Assembly: GCF_001693775.2 (NCBI RefSeq) | Contig: NZ_MBEW02000006.1 | Span: 1 to 64,000 of the forward strand | From: Criibacterium bergeronii | Lineage (GTDB): Bacteria > Bacillota > Clostridia > Peptostreptococcales > Filifactoraceae | Direction: 5' to 3' | Length of the DNA: 64,000 bases | Position numbers and translations under genes: made by a program | Shown here: piece by piece, positions 26,280 through 34,747 of the stretch | Layout of the letters: each line of letters begins with the position of its first letter | Position numbering within the stretch: position 1 is the first letter of the stretch | Notes under the pieces: model-generated | Database searches by the model: none | The model's input: only the letters and a program-made list of their open reading frames with translations | Told to the model about the DNA's origin: nothing

Positions 26280-28028
26280 TCAAATACTCCAGGACGAGGC
26301 TTCATACTGAATATTCCACAGCTTTTGGTACAATCCGTCCTGTGAGACAAGCTGATCGTGTGTTCCGCGCTGCGTTATTTTCCCGTTTTCTAATACAAGA
26401 ATTTGATCGACATTTTTTATTGTGGAAAGTTTGTGTGCTATCATAATGACGGTCTTATCTTGCAACAGTTCCTGTAAGGCCATCTGAATCATAAGCTCAT
26501 TTTCCACATCCATGTTCGCTGTTACCTCATCGAGCAATACAATAGGAGCATCCTTTATAATTGCTCGCGCAATGGATAGCCGCTGCTTTTCACCGCCGGA
26601 TAGTTTTGTTCCACCTTCCCCCAACACGGTATCATATCCATTTTCGAGTTGCATAATAAATTCATGGCAGCGAGCACGTTTGGCTGCTGCGACAACTTCA
26701 TCCATGCTTGCGCAAGGATTCCCAAGCCGAATATTATTAAAAACGGTATCTTGAAATAACATCACATCCTGAAATACAAAGCTCAAATTATGTAGCAGAT
26801 ATTCATAGGATACTGTCCGAATGCTTTTTCCACCAACCTTTATTGCTCCTTGCTGCACATCCCAAAATCGTGCCAGTAAGTTGATGATTGTTGTCTTTCC
26901 GCTTCCTGACAAGCCCACCAATGCGGTCGTCGTTTTTTCCGGCACACAAAATGATACCTGTTGTAAAACAGGTGTGCGATCATAAGCAAATGTGACATCC
27001 TGATAAGAAATATCAAAGTTTCGCGGCTGCTCTTTCCCTGAAATATTCTCCATAGCGGGTATTTCTTTAATTGCTTTCATGCGGTCGATGGACTGCTGTG
27101 TCATTTTTGAAAAGATACTAAATATCCCCATAGCCTCAACCCCTTGAAAAAGGCTGAAAGAAGCTACAACTAACAGAAACAATCTCAAAAAATCAGCTTC
27201 GCCTCGGAGATAGAGTATTCCCGATAGAAGGACGGTTCCAGAGGTAATAAGACGAAACCAAAACTGAAAAGAAGCCATCGGGAACAAATGCGCAAGTTCA
27301 TTCAAAATAGAATCTTTGCGAAGCCTTGTAAATATGAGCCTGATTCTTGACGCCTGTTCATTTTCCAGACAACAAGATTTTAATATATGAATACCCCGGA
27401 TAAATTCAACGGTTTCCTCGGTTACTTCTCCGATTAGATTCTGTCGATTTATATTTAGACGATCTTGTGTCGTGGCAAAGTAGCGATAGGAAAACCACGC
27501 GGGAATCAAAAGAACAACCGTTAAAACAAAAATCCTGTAATCTACATGAAAAAGGAAAAATAAACCAATCAGTAGGGCAGGAATCCCCATGGCGGCCTTT
27601 TCGATCACCCCCAAACCTTCAATTTCCAGAAAGGCCGCGTCGGAAGTGATGGTTGAAACCAAATCGCCTAAATTTCTTCCTGTGAAGAAACCAAGTGAAA
27701 CACGTTTTAGATGTTCTCCCAGCCGAATGCGCTCCTCACACATTGCCTTATATCCCGCCCCTGATCGCAGTCGCATTGTAAAATAACGCAGGAAAATGCG
27801 GATCAGAACGACAGCCATCATTACACCCATATATAAAAAGACTGTTTCTTTACTTAACCTCGTTGTTGCGGTCGGATTAAATTCCGGCATTTCGGATACC
27901 ATGAGATATGAGATAATGAGCGGGATCATAAGTAGTACACCGTCACAGAAACTAAAAAGCAGGGAAACATAAAGCTGATATCGCTGACTTTGTATCAAGC
28001 GCACAAATTCTTTTATAGTTTTCAGCAT
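26280..28028 (-). CDS. Exporter-fold ABC half-transporter, siderophore-import type (second of pair)
   Basis: 582 residues: six membrane helices (about 15-310) and an ATP-binding cassette (about 345-575) with Walker A GLSGSGKTT, signature LSGGEKQR, Walker B IVLLDEVTANMD and switch His in MIAHKL. It overlaps its partner by 7 nt, so the two form a heterodimer. ABC pairs with exporter fold are usually drug exporters, but next to a DtxR regulator, an AraC activator and an ECF system the closest functional model is YbtP/YbtQ or IrtA/IrtB, which import ferric siderophores or free the metal. Export cannot be ruled out. Confidence 0.85.
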   Translation of the reverse strand: MLKTIKEFVRLIQSQRYQLYVSLLFSFCDGVLLMIPLIISYLMVSEMPEFNPTATTRLSKETVFLYMGVMMAVVLIRIFLRYFTMRLRSGAGYKAMCEERIRLGEHLKRVSLGFFTGRNLGDLVSTITSDAAFLEIEGLGVIEKAAMGIPALLIGLFFLFHVDYRIFVLTVVLLIPAWFSYRYFATTQDRLNINRQNLIGEVTEETVEFIRGIHILKSCCLENEQASRIRLIFTRLRKDSILNELAHLFPMASFQFWFRLITSGTVLLSGILYLRGEADFLRLFLLVVASFSLFQGVEAMGIFSIFSKMTQQSIDRMKAIKEIPAMENISGKEQPRNFDISYQDVTFAYDRTPVLQQVSFCVPEKTTTALVGLSGSGKTTIINLLARFWDVQQGAIKVGGKSIRTVSYEYLLHNLSFVFQDVMLFQDTVFNNIRLGNPCASMDEVVAAAKRARCHEFIMQLENGYDTVLGEGGTKLSGGEKQRLSIARAIIKDAPIVLLDEVTANMDVENELMIQMALQELLQDKTVIMIAHKLSTIKNVDQILVLENGKITQRGTHDQLVSQDGLYQKLWNIQYEASSWSI

Positions 28029-29800
28029 ACTTCCACCTCCGCTTTCCCTGCTAACTGCGTGGAATCCTCCTCAAAATAGATAGACCACATTTTTTGATAG
28101 ACTGCACAGGTTTTCAATAATTCTTCATGGGAGCCAACAGCAGCGACGCGCCCACCATTTAAGACAACGATCTTGTCACAATTCTTAATCGTCGTTAATC
28201 TATGTGCAATAACGATGAGGGTTTTTTCTCTGCATAACTCCTGTAAAGATACCTGAATTTTATGCTGATTTTCCATGTCTGTGTAAGCGGTCGCTTCATC
28301 CAGAATCAGAATCGGTGCGTTTTTCAATATGGCACGAGCAATAATGATTCTTTGGCGTTGTCCGCCAGATAGTTTTATGCCATCGTTGCCAACAATGGTA
28401 TGATAGCCCTCTTGTAAAGCATCAATAAACTCCGCGCATTGTGCCTGTGTTGCCGCAGCGATTACCTGTTCATCCGTTGCAGATGGATTACCCAGCCTGA
28501 TATTCTCTAAAATGGATAAATTGAATAGAAAGGTATCCTGTGTAACATAGCTGATCCTTGACATTAACGATGACAAGGGGAGATTTCTGTAATCGACACC
28601 GCCGATCAGAATACTCCCTTCTGACACATCCCAAAATCTCGCAAGCAGATTCGCTATCGTTGTTTTTCCGGCGCCAGACGGCCCAACGATGGCAACTTTT
28701 TCCTTTTCCTGAAACACCAATGAAATGTTCTGCAATACTGTCTCTTTTTCATACGCAAAGGAAACATTGCGAAGCTCTATTTGATTGCCGGAAGGCACTT
28801 GGCCTTTGTTATCCTCATTTAATTCTGGTAATTCTGGCGCGGATAAAACCTCGTTAATCAAGCGTTTTCCGTTTCGGATATGATAAAAATTATCCATAAA
28901 GTCAGTAAACTTAAGCAGAGATGTACCGGTTCCCAAAGATAGTAATACCGAAAACAGAAATACGTTTCCTGACAAATGAGCCTGTGCGTACAAATAACCC
29001 CCAACGCAAAGAACGCTTACTATAATTGAGGACAAGAGCACAAGTGACGGTGCGGCCGCGGCATACATTCTGCGATATAGCTTCAATGTCGAACTTTTGT
29101 ATTTTTGGATGGATTCCTCATACTTTGTGTAGGCTTCTTTTTCCTGACCAAAGATTTTGATTTCCTTGTTTCCGCGGATGTATTCAATAATCCGCCCGTT
29201 CATATTCTCCAGCGCAGCATAGTAAGTATTTGCAAACTCATTCATAATCCCAATATACATCGGGAGATAGAACAGCAGCGTCAACGTGGCAGGAACTAAA
29301 ACGGACAATGCCATACGCCAATCAACCACAAACAGGAGGCCGATAATTCCAGCCGGAATCAGGACATTGGAACTTATCTCCGGGATTGCGTGTGCCAGAG
29401 GATATTCCAGCCGTTCCGTTCCATCAATCAGTATATGATGAAAGTGTCCGGCCCCCTGTATCTGCATATAGCCCATAGGCATTCGCAGCATTTTATCTGT
29501 TATCGCAATCCGCATCTGCTCCAATATGCGAAAAGCTGTCTTGTGGGATATTGCCGTTGAAGCGTTGTGCATCGCTAACTGCAAAATAAATGCCATAAGC
29601 ATAAAGAACGCGGCAAGGAAAACTTCCCGATAAGAAAAGGGCGTCTGTATATTGACTAACAAGCGATAGGCGATGTAGTAAGGGACGAGTCCGAAAAACA
29701 CACCGATCACCGCCAGCGCAATAGAGCTGATGTATGCTTTTTTGTATGGCTTTAGAAAATCTCGGAATTGTATCACGTTTTTCGTTTTCACAATGAACAC
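28022..29800 (-). CDS. Exporter-fold ABC half-transporter, siderophore-import type (first of pair)
   Basis: 592 residues with six helices in the first 310 and a cassette with Walker A GPSGAGKTT, LSGGQRQRI, Walker B ILILDEATAYTD and VIAHRL. It differs enough from its neighbour to indicate a heterodimer, not a recent duplication. No N-terminal siderophore-interacting reductase domain as in mycobacterial IrtA is present. The start at 29800 lies 19 nt after the ECF S component gene, in the same transcript. Its role is inferred from neighbours: uptake or processing of a metal chelate. Confidence 0.85.
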   Translation of the reverse strand: MFIVKTKNVIQFRDFLKPYKKAYISSIALAVIGVFFGLVPYYIAYRLLVNIQTPFSYREVFLAAFFMLMAFILQLAMHNASTAISHKTAFRILEQMRIAITDKMLRMPMGYMQIQGAGHFHHILIDGTERLEYPLAHAIPEISSNVLIPAGIIGLLFVVDWRMALSVLVPATLTLLFYLPMYIGIMNEFANTYYAALENMNGRIIEYIRGNKEIKIFGQEKEAYTKYEESIQKYKSSTLKLYRRMYAAAAPSLVLLSSIIVSVLCVGGYLYAQAHLSGNVFLFSVLLSLGTGTSLLKFTDFMDNFYHIRNGKRLINEVLSAPELPELNEDNKGQVPSGNQIELRNVSFAYEKETVLQNISLVFQEKEKVAIVGPSGAGKTTIANLLARFWDVSEGSILIGGVDYRNLPLSSLMSRISYVTQDTFLFNLSILENIRLGNPSATDEQVIAAATQAQCAEFIDALQEGYHTIVGNDGIKLSGGQRQRIIIARAILKNAPILILDEATAYTDMENQHKIQVSLQELCREKTLIVIAHRLTTIKNCDKIVVLNGGRVAAVGSHEELLKTCAVYQKMWSIYFEEDSTQLAGKAEVEVC

Positions 29801-29819
29801 CCCCTTGCAGCTATTCTTA

Positions 29820-30404
29820 TCAGTCCATGTTTTTGAAATGTCTTTTCAGAATGAGTTTCCCAACATAAACGCCAACAATACCACAGAGAATAGCTGATAC
29901 GACACCAATCACAGCAAATCCGCCGGTTAAATATCTTATGTAGCCATACATTTCTTCTTCCGTAACGCCCATTTCTACCCATTTATTTATTTCTCTATCT
30001 AAAAAGAAAATGAACGGAAAACAGCCGCCAAAGAAGTACGCAGCTTGCGTAAAGCCATAGCCAATTCCAATGGATATGGTTTTGAAATTTGTCTTGGCAA
30101 TTATTACATCAGCAATCAGGCTTGTAACAATAACGAAAGGCAAACAGGTAATGCTCCCCATCCCTGTAAGCGTAAAGATTGCCACCCCCAAGCTGACAAG
30201 AAGCGTCATTGCCCCAAAACGCTGAATCTTCTTAACAACAAATAAAACAACCGTTCCCATGATGAGCGCAGTAATACTCGAAGTAAACACGTGCATAACC
30301 GGCACCATTGCAGCGGTCAACATACCTACGCCATAAATCACAGCAGCATCAATGGCAGCCAGCAAGCCGATCAGAACAAAATCACTGATTTTCCACTTTT
30401 TCAT
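29820..30404 (-). CDS. MptE/Trep_Strep-family ECF transporter S component
   Basis: 194 residues with five to six membrane helices (start KWKISDFVLIGLLAAIDAAVIYGVG; AMVPVMHVFTSSITALIMGTVVL; GMGSITCLPFVIVTSLIADVI). It resembles the TIGR02185 (Trep_Strep) family, the substrate-binding membrane subunit of ECF transporters. Genes for the ATPase and T components lie immediately upstream (12 nt to the ATPase), so the complex is complete. The substrate is not known; homologues recur beside YbtPQ-like transporters in siderophore loci, suggesting a chelate or precursor. Confidence 0.85.
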   Translation of the reverse strand: MKKWKISDFVLIGLLAAIDAAVIYGVGMLTAAMVPVMHVFTSSITALIMGTVVLFVVKKIQRFGAMTLLVSLGVAIFTLTGMGSITCLPFVIVTSLIADVIIAKTNFKTISIGIGYGFTQAAYFFGGCFPFIFFLDREINKWVEMGVTEEEMYGYIRYLTGGFAVIGVVSAILCGIVGVYVGKLILKRHFKNMD

Positions 30405-30416
30405 TGCATGAACCTC

Positions 30417-31883
30417 CTATAATTTTTCTTTAAAAATATTCTCCAGCACTGTTGTATCTTTTAAGGGGAAGTCTCTTGTTATTTTCCCATTCTCCAAAAG
30501 GATTACGCGATTGCAAACGGATAGTATGAACTCATAATCATGTGTAATGACAATAGACGCATTCTCATTTCCAGTGATGGACTCAATCAAATCACAGACA
30601 TTTTTCATGTTGCCATAGTCCAAACCGCTGGTAGGTTCATCGAATACATTGATCCTCTTGTTCAGCAAATAGGATGCGGCAATGACTAATCGCTGTTTCT
30701 GCCCCATTGACAAGGTGGTTGGATGCTGAGATTCCAAAGAGGATAGCCCAAGTAATGACAAAATGCTATGGATACGGTTTTCAATGTTAGGTGATCTCTC
30801 GCTTCCAAGAAGCAAGTCATCATAAACGCTGCACCCAAACAACTGAAAATCTACGTTTTGCATCACATAACTTGCAAATCGGTTTCTGTCGCGCGAGGAA
30901 AGCGGACGTTCCATAAAGCGAATACACCCTTGTTGCTCTTTTATTAAACCGCACAGGATTTTCCCAAGCGTAGTCTTTCCACAGCCATTTTTCCCAATCA
31001 AAGCGATCCTGTCGCCTGGGTACACAGAAAAACTGATTCCTTTAAGAATGTTGGTGAGCTTTTCATACCCAAAGAAAAGGTTATCAAGTACCAAAAGAGG
31101 GTTACTACCTTTTTCTGTGGACGGGTTACTTATAGAATTTTGAAAAAGGTGCAGCCCGCGTAACCCTTGAAGGTGTAATTCGTCATTACTTGCAGCTTTC
31201 AATGTCGCGCCCTCATAGATACGGGACATCTTGCCGCACTCAAACACGATTAACCTGTCGCAAACGTCCGCGAGATAGTAGAGGCGGTGCTCAATGACGA
31301 TAATCGTATATCCTTTTGATTTTAATTCCGCAAGTGTGGCTTTTAGCAAAGCTATGGACTGATAGTCTAAATTAGAGGACGGCTCATCCAGCAAAAGGAC
31401 ATCTGCATTCAGCATCAAAGTGGAAGCGATTGCCACTTTTTGCTTTTCGCCACCGGACAGCTCAGATATTTTTTTTCCAATCAGCGGAGACAGTGAAAGC
31501 ATAGAAGCGATGCGGTTTAGCCGCATTTCTATTTCGCCTTTAGGAACTCCGTAATTTTCACAAGCATAGACAAGATCGGAAAGAACATCTGCCGTAAAAA
31601 ACTGACTTTCAGGATTTTGAAAAACAGAAGCAACAAGCCTTGAAATATCACAGATCCGCAAAGGTGTACTCTCTTTGCCGTTCAAGTAAATATTGCCTTT
31701 CTTTTCCCCTTCAAAAAAGTGTGGGCAGAGGCCGTTAATGCACCGAAAGAGCGTTGATTTTCCGCAACCGCTTCGTCCTGTCAGAACCACTACCTCACCT
31801 TTTTTTATGAAAAAGGAAATATTTTGTATTGTCGGTGCAGCGTTATCTTTATACCGATAACTTAAATCGTTTAATCGAACCAT
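30417..31883 (-). CDS. ECF transporter ATPase with two fused ABC domains (EcfA-A')
   Basis: 488 residues with two cassettes. Domain 1 (1-235): Walker A LTGRSGCGKST, LSGGEKQKVA, Walker B VLLLDEPSSNLD. Domain 2 (about 265-485): LIGKNGCGKTT, LSMGQKQRL, Walker B INVFDEPTSGLD. The fusion supplies both nucleotide sites of an energy-coupling-factor module. The second signature has Met in place of Gly (LSMGQ), a common variant. GC is lower than in the conjugation genes, as across the whole cargo block. Confidence 0.92.
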   Translation of the reverse strand: MVRLNDLSYRYKDNAAPTIQNISFFIKKGEVVVLTGRSGCGKSTLFRCINGLCPHFFEGEKKGNIYLNGKESTPLRICDISRLVASVFQNPESQFFTADVLSDLVYACENYGVPKGEIEMRLNRIASMLSLSPLIGKKISELSGGEKQKVAIASTLMLNADVLLLDEPSSNLDYQSIALLKATLAELKSKGYTIIVIEHRLYYLADVCDRLIVFECGKMSRIYEGATLKAASNDELHLQGLRGLHLFQNSISNPSTEKGSNPLLVLDNLFFGYEKLTNILKGISFSVYPGDRIALIGKNGCGKTTLGKILCGLIKEQQGCIRFMERPLSSRDRNRFASYVMQNVDFQLFGCSVYDDLLLGSERSPNIENRIHSILSLLGLSSLESQHPTTLSMGQKQRLVIAASYLLNKRINVFDEPTSGLDYGNMKNVCDLIESITGNENASIVITHDYEFILSVCNRVILLENGKITRDFPLKDTTVLENIFKEKL

Positions 31884-31898
31884 GAATACACCACCTTG

Positions 31899-32621
31899 TC
31901 AAAACAAATGAAGTTTTACACTCATAAGCAACATAACGAAAGCTGATGACGAAAAGATAACATCTATCCCTTTTACTTTGACATCAAAATAAGAGCTTCT
32001 TTGTCCTTGATTTTCAATTCCTTTTACAAGCGCCGCACAAGAAAGCTCCTCTGATGTTCGCAAACTGCGAAACAGCATTGGCACAATGACATATTCAAGC
32101 ATCCGAAGCGGATGAAATAGAATTCCACGCCATGACGTATCAATCCCTTTTAGTTTCATTGCCTCAATAATCGTCAAGAAATCGTTTTTCATTGACGGGA
32201 AATAGCGAAGCATCACCGTCATACTGATGATAACTCCTTTTGGCAACCGGCATCGTCCGAGTGCCGTAGTGATTTCAGAGATATTCTTTCGCTCTTTTAT
32301 TGCGATTGCCAGCATGAGAAACGGAATGATCCTCTGGATAATGAAAGCGATGATTCCAATAACGGAAAGAAGGGAGCCTTGAAAGATGGAGCCATTTGAA
32401 TGTGTAATTGCAAAATAGTACAAAAAGAGAACGGCAAATACAATTGTGCATCGAATCACAGTTGCATAAAGCCCGAAAACCATTAACGCCGTTCCTGCGA
32501 TAACAAAAGCGATCAATGTTACCTCTGCTTTGCCAGAAAGCAACATAAAGAGCATAATTAAAACATCCAGAAAAAGGAGCGTTCTGAAATCAAGGTTCAC
32601 AATCATTTTTTTGTCTGTCAC
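31899..32621 (-). CDS. ECF transporter T component (EcfT/CbiQ-like)
   Basis: 240 residues with five to six membrane helices and the cytosolic coupling motif around MLRYFPSMKNDFLTIIEAMKLKGID, matching the Ala-Arg-Gly-type coupling helix of EcfT proteins (here AMKLKG). The start is GTG at 32621, with GAGGAG seven bases upstream; the ATG five codons in has no ribosome site. First gene of the minus-strand cargo operon, driven by a near-consensus promoter at 32673-32701. Confidence 0.87.
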   Translation of the reverse strand: MTDKKMIVNLDFRTLLFLDVLIMLFMLLSGKAEVTLIAFVIAGTALMVFGLYATVIRCTIVFAVLFLYYFAITHSNGSIFQGSLLSVIGIIAFIIQRIIPFLMLAIAIKERKNISEITTALGRCRLPKGVIISMTVMLRYFPSMKNDFLTIIEAMKLKGIDTSWRGILFHPLRMLEYVIVPMLFRSLRTSEELSCAALVKGIENQGQRSSYFDVKVKGIDVIFSSSAFVMLLMSVKLHLF

Positions 32622-32671
32622 ATAATCACTCCTCTCTTACTTTTGGACTTCCGCGAGGCTACCTTTTATGC

Positions 32672-32703
32672 TATAATAGCAGACGTGGTTAGAGATGTCT
32701 AAC
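32672..32703. promoter_or_regulatory. Divergent promoter and candidate DtxR-type operator of the cargo
   Basis: Minus strand: TAGACA (32701-32696), 17-nt spacer, TATTAT (32678-32673), ten of twelve consensus positions. Plus strand: TATAAT at 32672-32677 without a good -35, as in an activator-dependent araC promoter. An inverted repeat GTTAGA-gatg-TCTAAC (32688-32703) covers the minus -35; with flanks it reads GGTTAG-N6-CTAACT, like half-sites of DtxR/IdeR boxes. Confidence 0.6.
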
Positions 32704-32775
32704 TATGTTGGTGACTCTTAGCCGCGAGCCGCTTTTTTTAGCTCACAGCATAAATTGAAATGAGGTATGCTTATT

Positions 32776-33723
32776 ATGAATAGAAGCCATCAAAGTTTTT
32801 TGCAGCAAAACGGCAGTACTCTTTTAGAAAAAGAGGCCGAGATTTGCGGATTTAAGACATATCAATTTCGTTCCTCGAACGGTTATGGGAAAACATCTAT
32901 TTTTGAACTTGGATCGCGCGCAACGATCTCATTCTCGGATCATCTGTATTATAACGATTTTGAATATGCTGTGCTGTCTGAGGATTCTGTTGTGATACAT
33001 CAGTACGATTCTATCCTTACAGATAACCGTTTCCGTATCGGGCAAGTTCATACAGGGATGCAATATATTGAGCGTACCGCAGAAAATGAGGTGCAGCGAT
33101 ATATAATAAAAAAGGGAACACCGGCGAAAACAATCGGGATTCAACTCATGCCAGAGTATTACGATTATTACTTAAAGAAGGAATTTAACATCGGCTATTC
33201 CGTATTTGAAGAAATGTTGCATTGCAATACAAGAGAAATGTGTATCCCCTCATTGTCTGCGGTCTTTCATCAGATATTAGGGTTTAGAGGTGATGACATA
33301 AGCTCCACAATTTTTTACAGGGCAAAAATAGATGAAGCGGTTTCTTTGCTTTTTCAAAATGCGAAAAGGGCAAAGAGTGGAGCTGCTATATCTAAAACAG
33401 ATTACAGGTCAATTATAAACATTGTAGAGTATATGGCGCAAAATGTAGATATTGCGCTCTCGCTAGGCGAAATGGCGGAGTGCGCTTATATGAGCCCTGC
33501 AAAATTCAAATATACATTCCAGAGTGTGATGGGACATTCTTTTTCAGAACATTTCTTCTTGCTGCGAATGGCAAAGGCTTGTGATTTGCTTTTGAATAGC
33601 AATGAATACATTACAGCTATAGCACAAAGCGTAGGATATAAGAATGTTGGGAGTTTTTCCACGCAATTTAAGCGTTACGCAGGGATTCTTCCATCTGAAT
33701 ATCGAGCGACAAAGGTCAGGTAA
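32776..33723 (+). CDS. AraC-family transcriptional activator, YbtA-like
   Basis: 315 residues from ATG at 32776; GAGG lies too close to the ATG at 32767 to serve it. The N-terminal 200 residues form the ligand-sensing part. The C-terminal 100 residues hold the two AraC helix-turn-helices (LSLGEMAECAYMSPAKFKYTFQ and ITAIAQSVGYKNVGSFSTQFKRYAGILPSEYR). It is divergent from the metal-uptake operon. In yersiniabactin-type systems such a regulator senses the ferric siderophore and activates uptake, which fits here but is inferred from context. Confidence 0.88.
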   Translation: MNRSHQSFLQQNGSTLLEKEAEICGFKTYQFRSSNGYGKTSIFELGSRATISFSDHLYYNDFEYAVLSEDSVVIHQYDSILTDNRFRIGQVHTGMQYIERTAENEVQRYIIKKGTPAKTIGIQLMPEYYDYYLKKEFNIGYSVFEEMLHCNTREMCIPSLSAVFHQILGFRGDDISSTIFYRAKIDEAVSLLFQNAKRAKSGAAISKTDYRSIINIVEYMAQNVDIALSLGEMAECAYMSPAKFKYTFQSVMGHSFSEHFFLLRMAKACDLLLNSNEYITAIAQSVGYKNVGSFSTQFKRYAGILPSEYRATKVR

Positions 33724-33825
33724 ACGGAATACCGAAAAGAATTGCGCTTGATTCACTTTGCCGGACTGTAGATAGTGCTGGCCACGTCCTTGCCATTCCA
33801 TAGCGTTATACGGGAGGTGATTAGC

Positions 33826-34185
33826 TTGAATTGTAACCATCAAAGATACGACTTCAAACCTTTCGGGCAGGCCATCAAATCCACAAGGGAAAAGAAAGGT
33901 TTAACGCGAAAAGAACTTGCGGCGCAGATACGCATTTCTCCCCGCTACATAGCCTCTATTCAAAACAGCGGGCAAACCCCCAGCCTGCAAGTTTTCTATC
34001 GTCTCATCACTTGTTTAGATATGTCCGTCGATCAATTCTTTTTCCCGGAGAAGGTCATCGCAAAGACCACCCAGCGGCGGCAACTCGACGCGCTCCTTGA
34101 CAACATCAGCGAAAACGGCCTGCGGATCATCACCGCCGTTGCTAAAGAAATCGCAGATACCGAACAGAAAAACTCCTTGAAATAA
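33826..34185 (+). CDS. XRE-family HTH regulator of the ICE
   Basis: 119 residues starting at TTG 33826, five bases after GGGAGGTGA; an upstream ATG at 33775 has no ribosome site. The HTH is GQAIKSTREKKGLTRKELAAQIRISPRYIASIQNSGQTPSLQVFYRLITCLDMSVDQFF (about 12-70). The C-terminal half is helical and of unknown function. It lies between the cargo and oriT/mob, where Tn1549-like elements usually keep a regulator. It may control mobilisation genes. Confidence 0.82.
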   Translation: MNCNHQRYDFKPFGQAIKSTREKKGLTRKELAAQIRISPRYIASIQNSGQTPSLQVFYRLITCLDMSVDQFFFPEKVIAKTTQRRQLDALLDNISENGLRIITAVAKEIADTEQKNSLK

Positions 34186-34258
34186 GCAATTTTGTTCTCC
34201 GTTCTTTTGGCAAATTCAACTTTCCGTTGTAGTAAGGGATAGAGGATAAAACTTTCAT

Positions 34259-34393
34259 AGCAAGCATAGGAAGCGGGTACCCACTTCCGTATTTTCGCCC
34301 TCCCGCGCTGCGGCGCGTCGGTTGAAAATTGCTTGTACCCTCACAGGCTATCGCCTGTTGGGGCAGACCCTTGGGAAGTGTCCCAAACCCTCT
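34259..34393 (+). other. Candidate origin of transfer (copy A)
   Basis: A gene-free stretch just before mobC and the relaxase gene, rich in inverted repeats: GGAAG-cGGGTACCCa-CTTCC at 34269-34288 and TTGGGAAGTGTCCCAA at 34371-34386, followed by ACCCTCT. A related copy with the same order of motifs occurs at 41868-41770 on the other strand. Position beside mob genes and a palindrome before a conserved heptamer are typical of oriT. The nick site is not known. Confidence 0.55.
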
Positions 34394-34417
34394 ATGAACG
34401 GAAAGGAGCGTTAGAGC

Positions 34418-34747
34418 ATGGACGGACGGAAAAGGACGGTGCAGCTAAAGTTTCGCGTGACGGAAGCCGAGCGCGATTTAATACTGGAAAAAATGAAGTT
34501 AATACCTACCCGCAACATGGCGGCGTATCTGCGGAAAATCGCAATCGACGGATATATCATTCAGATAGACCATAGCGACATAAAGGCAATGACCGCCGAG
34601 ATACAGAAGATCGGGGTCAACGTCAATCAGATCGCGCGGCGCGTGAACAGTACGGGCAGCGTCTATCAAGAGGACATAGACGAGATAAAGGGGGTGCTGA
34701 ATGAGATATGGCGGTTACAAAGATTAAGCCTATTAAAAGCACGTTGA
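34418..34747 (+). CDS. mobC: MobC-like relaxosome accessory protein
   Basis: 109 residues. The N-terminus KRTVQLKFRVTEAERDLILEKMKLIPTRNMAAYLRKIAIDGYII is a ribbon-helix-helix fold typical of MobC proteins, and VNVNQIARRVNSTGSVYQEDIDEIKGVLNEIW is the family's C-terminal signature. It binds oriT and helps the relaxase open the DNA. AAAGGAGCG precedes ATG. It overlaps the relaxase gene by 40 nt. Confidence 0.9.
   Translation: MDGRKRTVQLKFRVTEAERDLILEKMKLIPTRNMAAYLRKIAIDGYIIQIDHSDIKAMTAEIQKIGVNVNQIARRVNSTGSVYQEDIDEIKGVLNEIWRLQRLSLLKAR

Noticed and set aside
26280-29800. ABC pair as a plain multidrug exporter
   Set aside because: Possible by fold, but co-transcription with a DtxR-type gene and a full ECF transporter, and divergence from an AraC gene, fit metal-chelate import better. 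Kept as an alternative in the entries.
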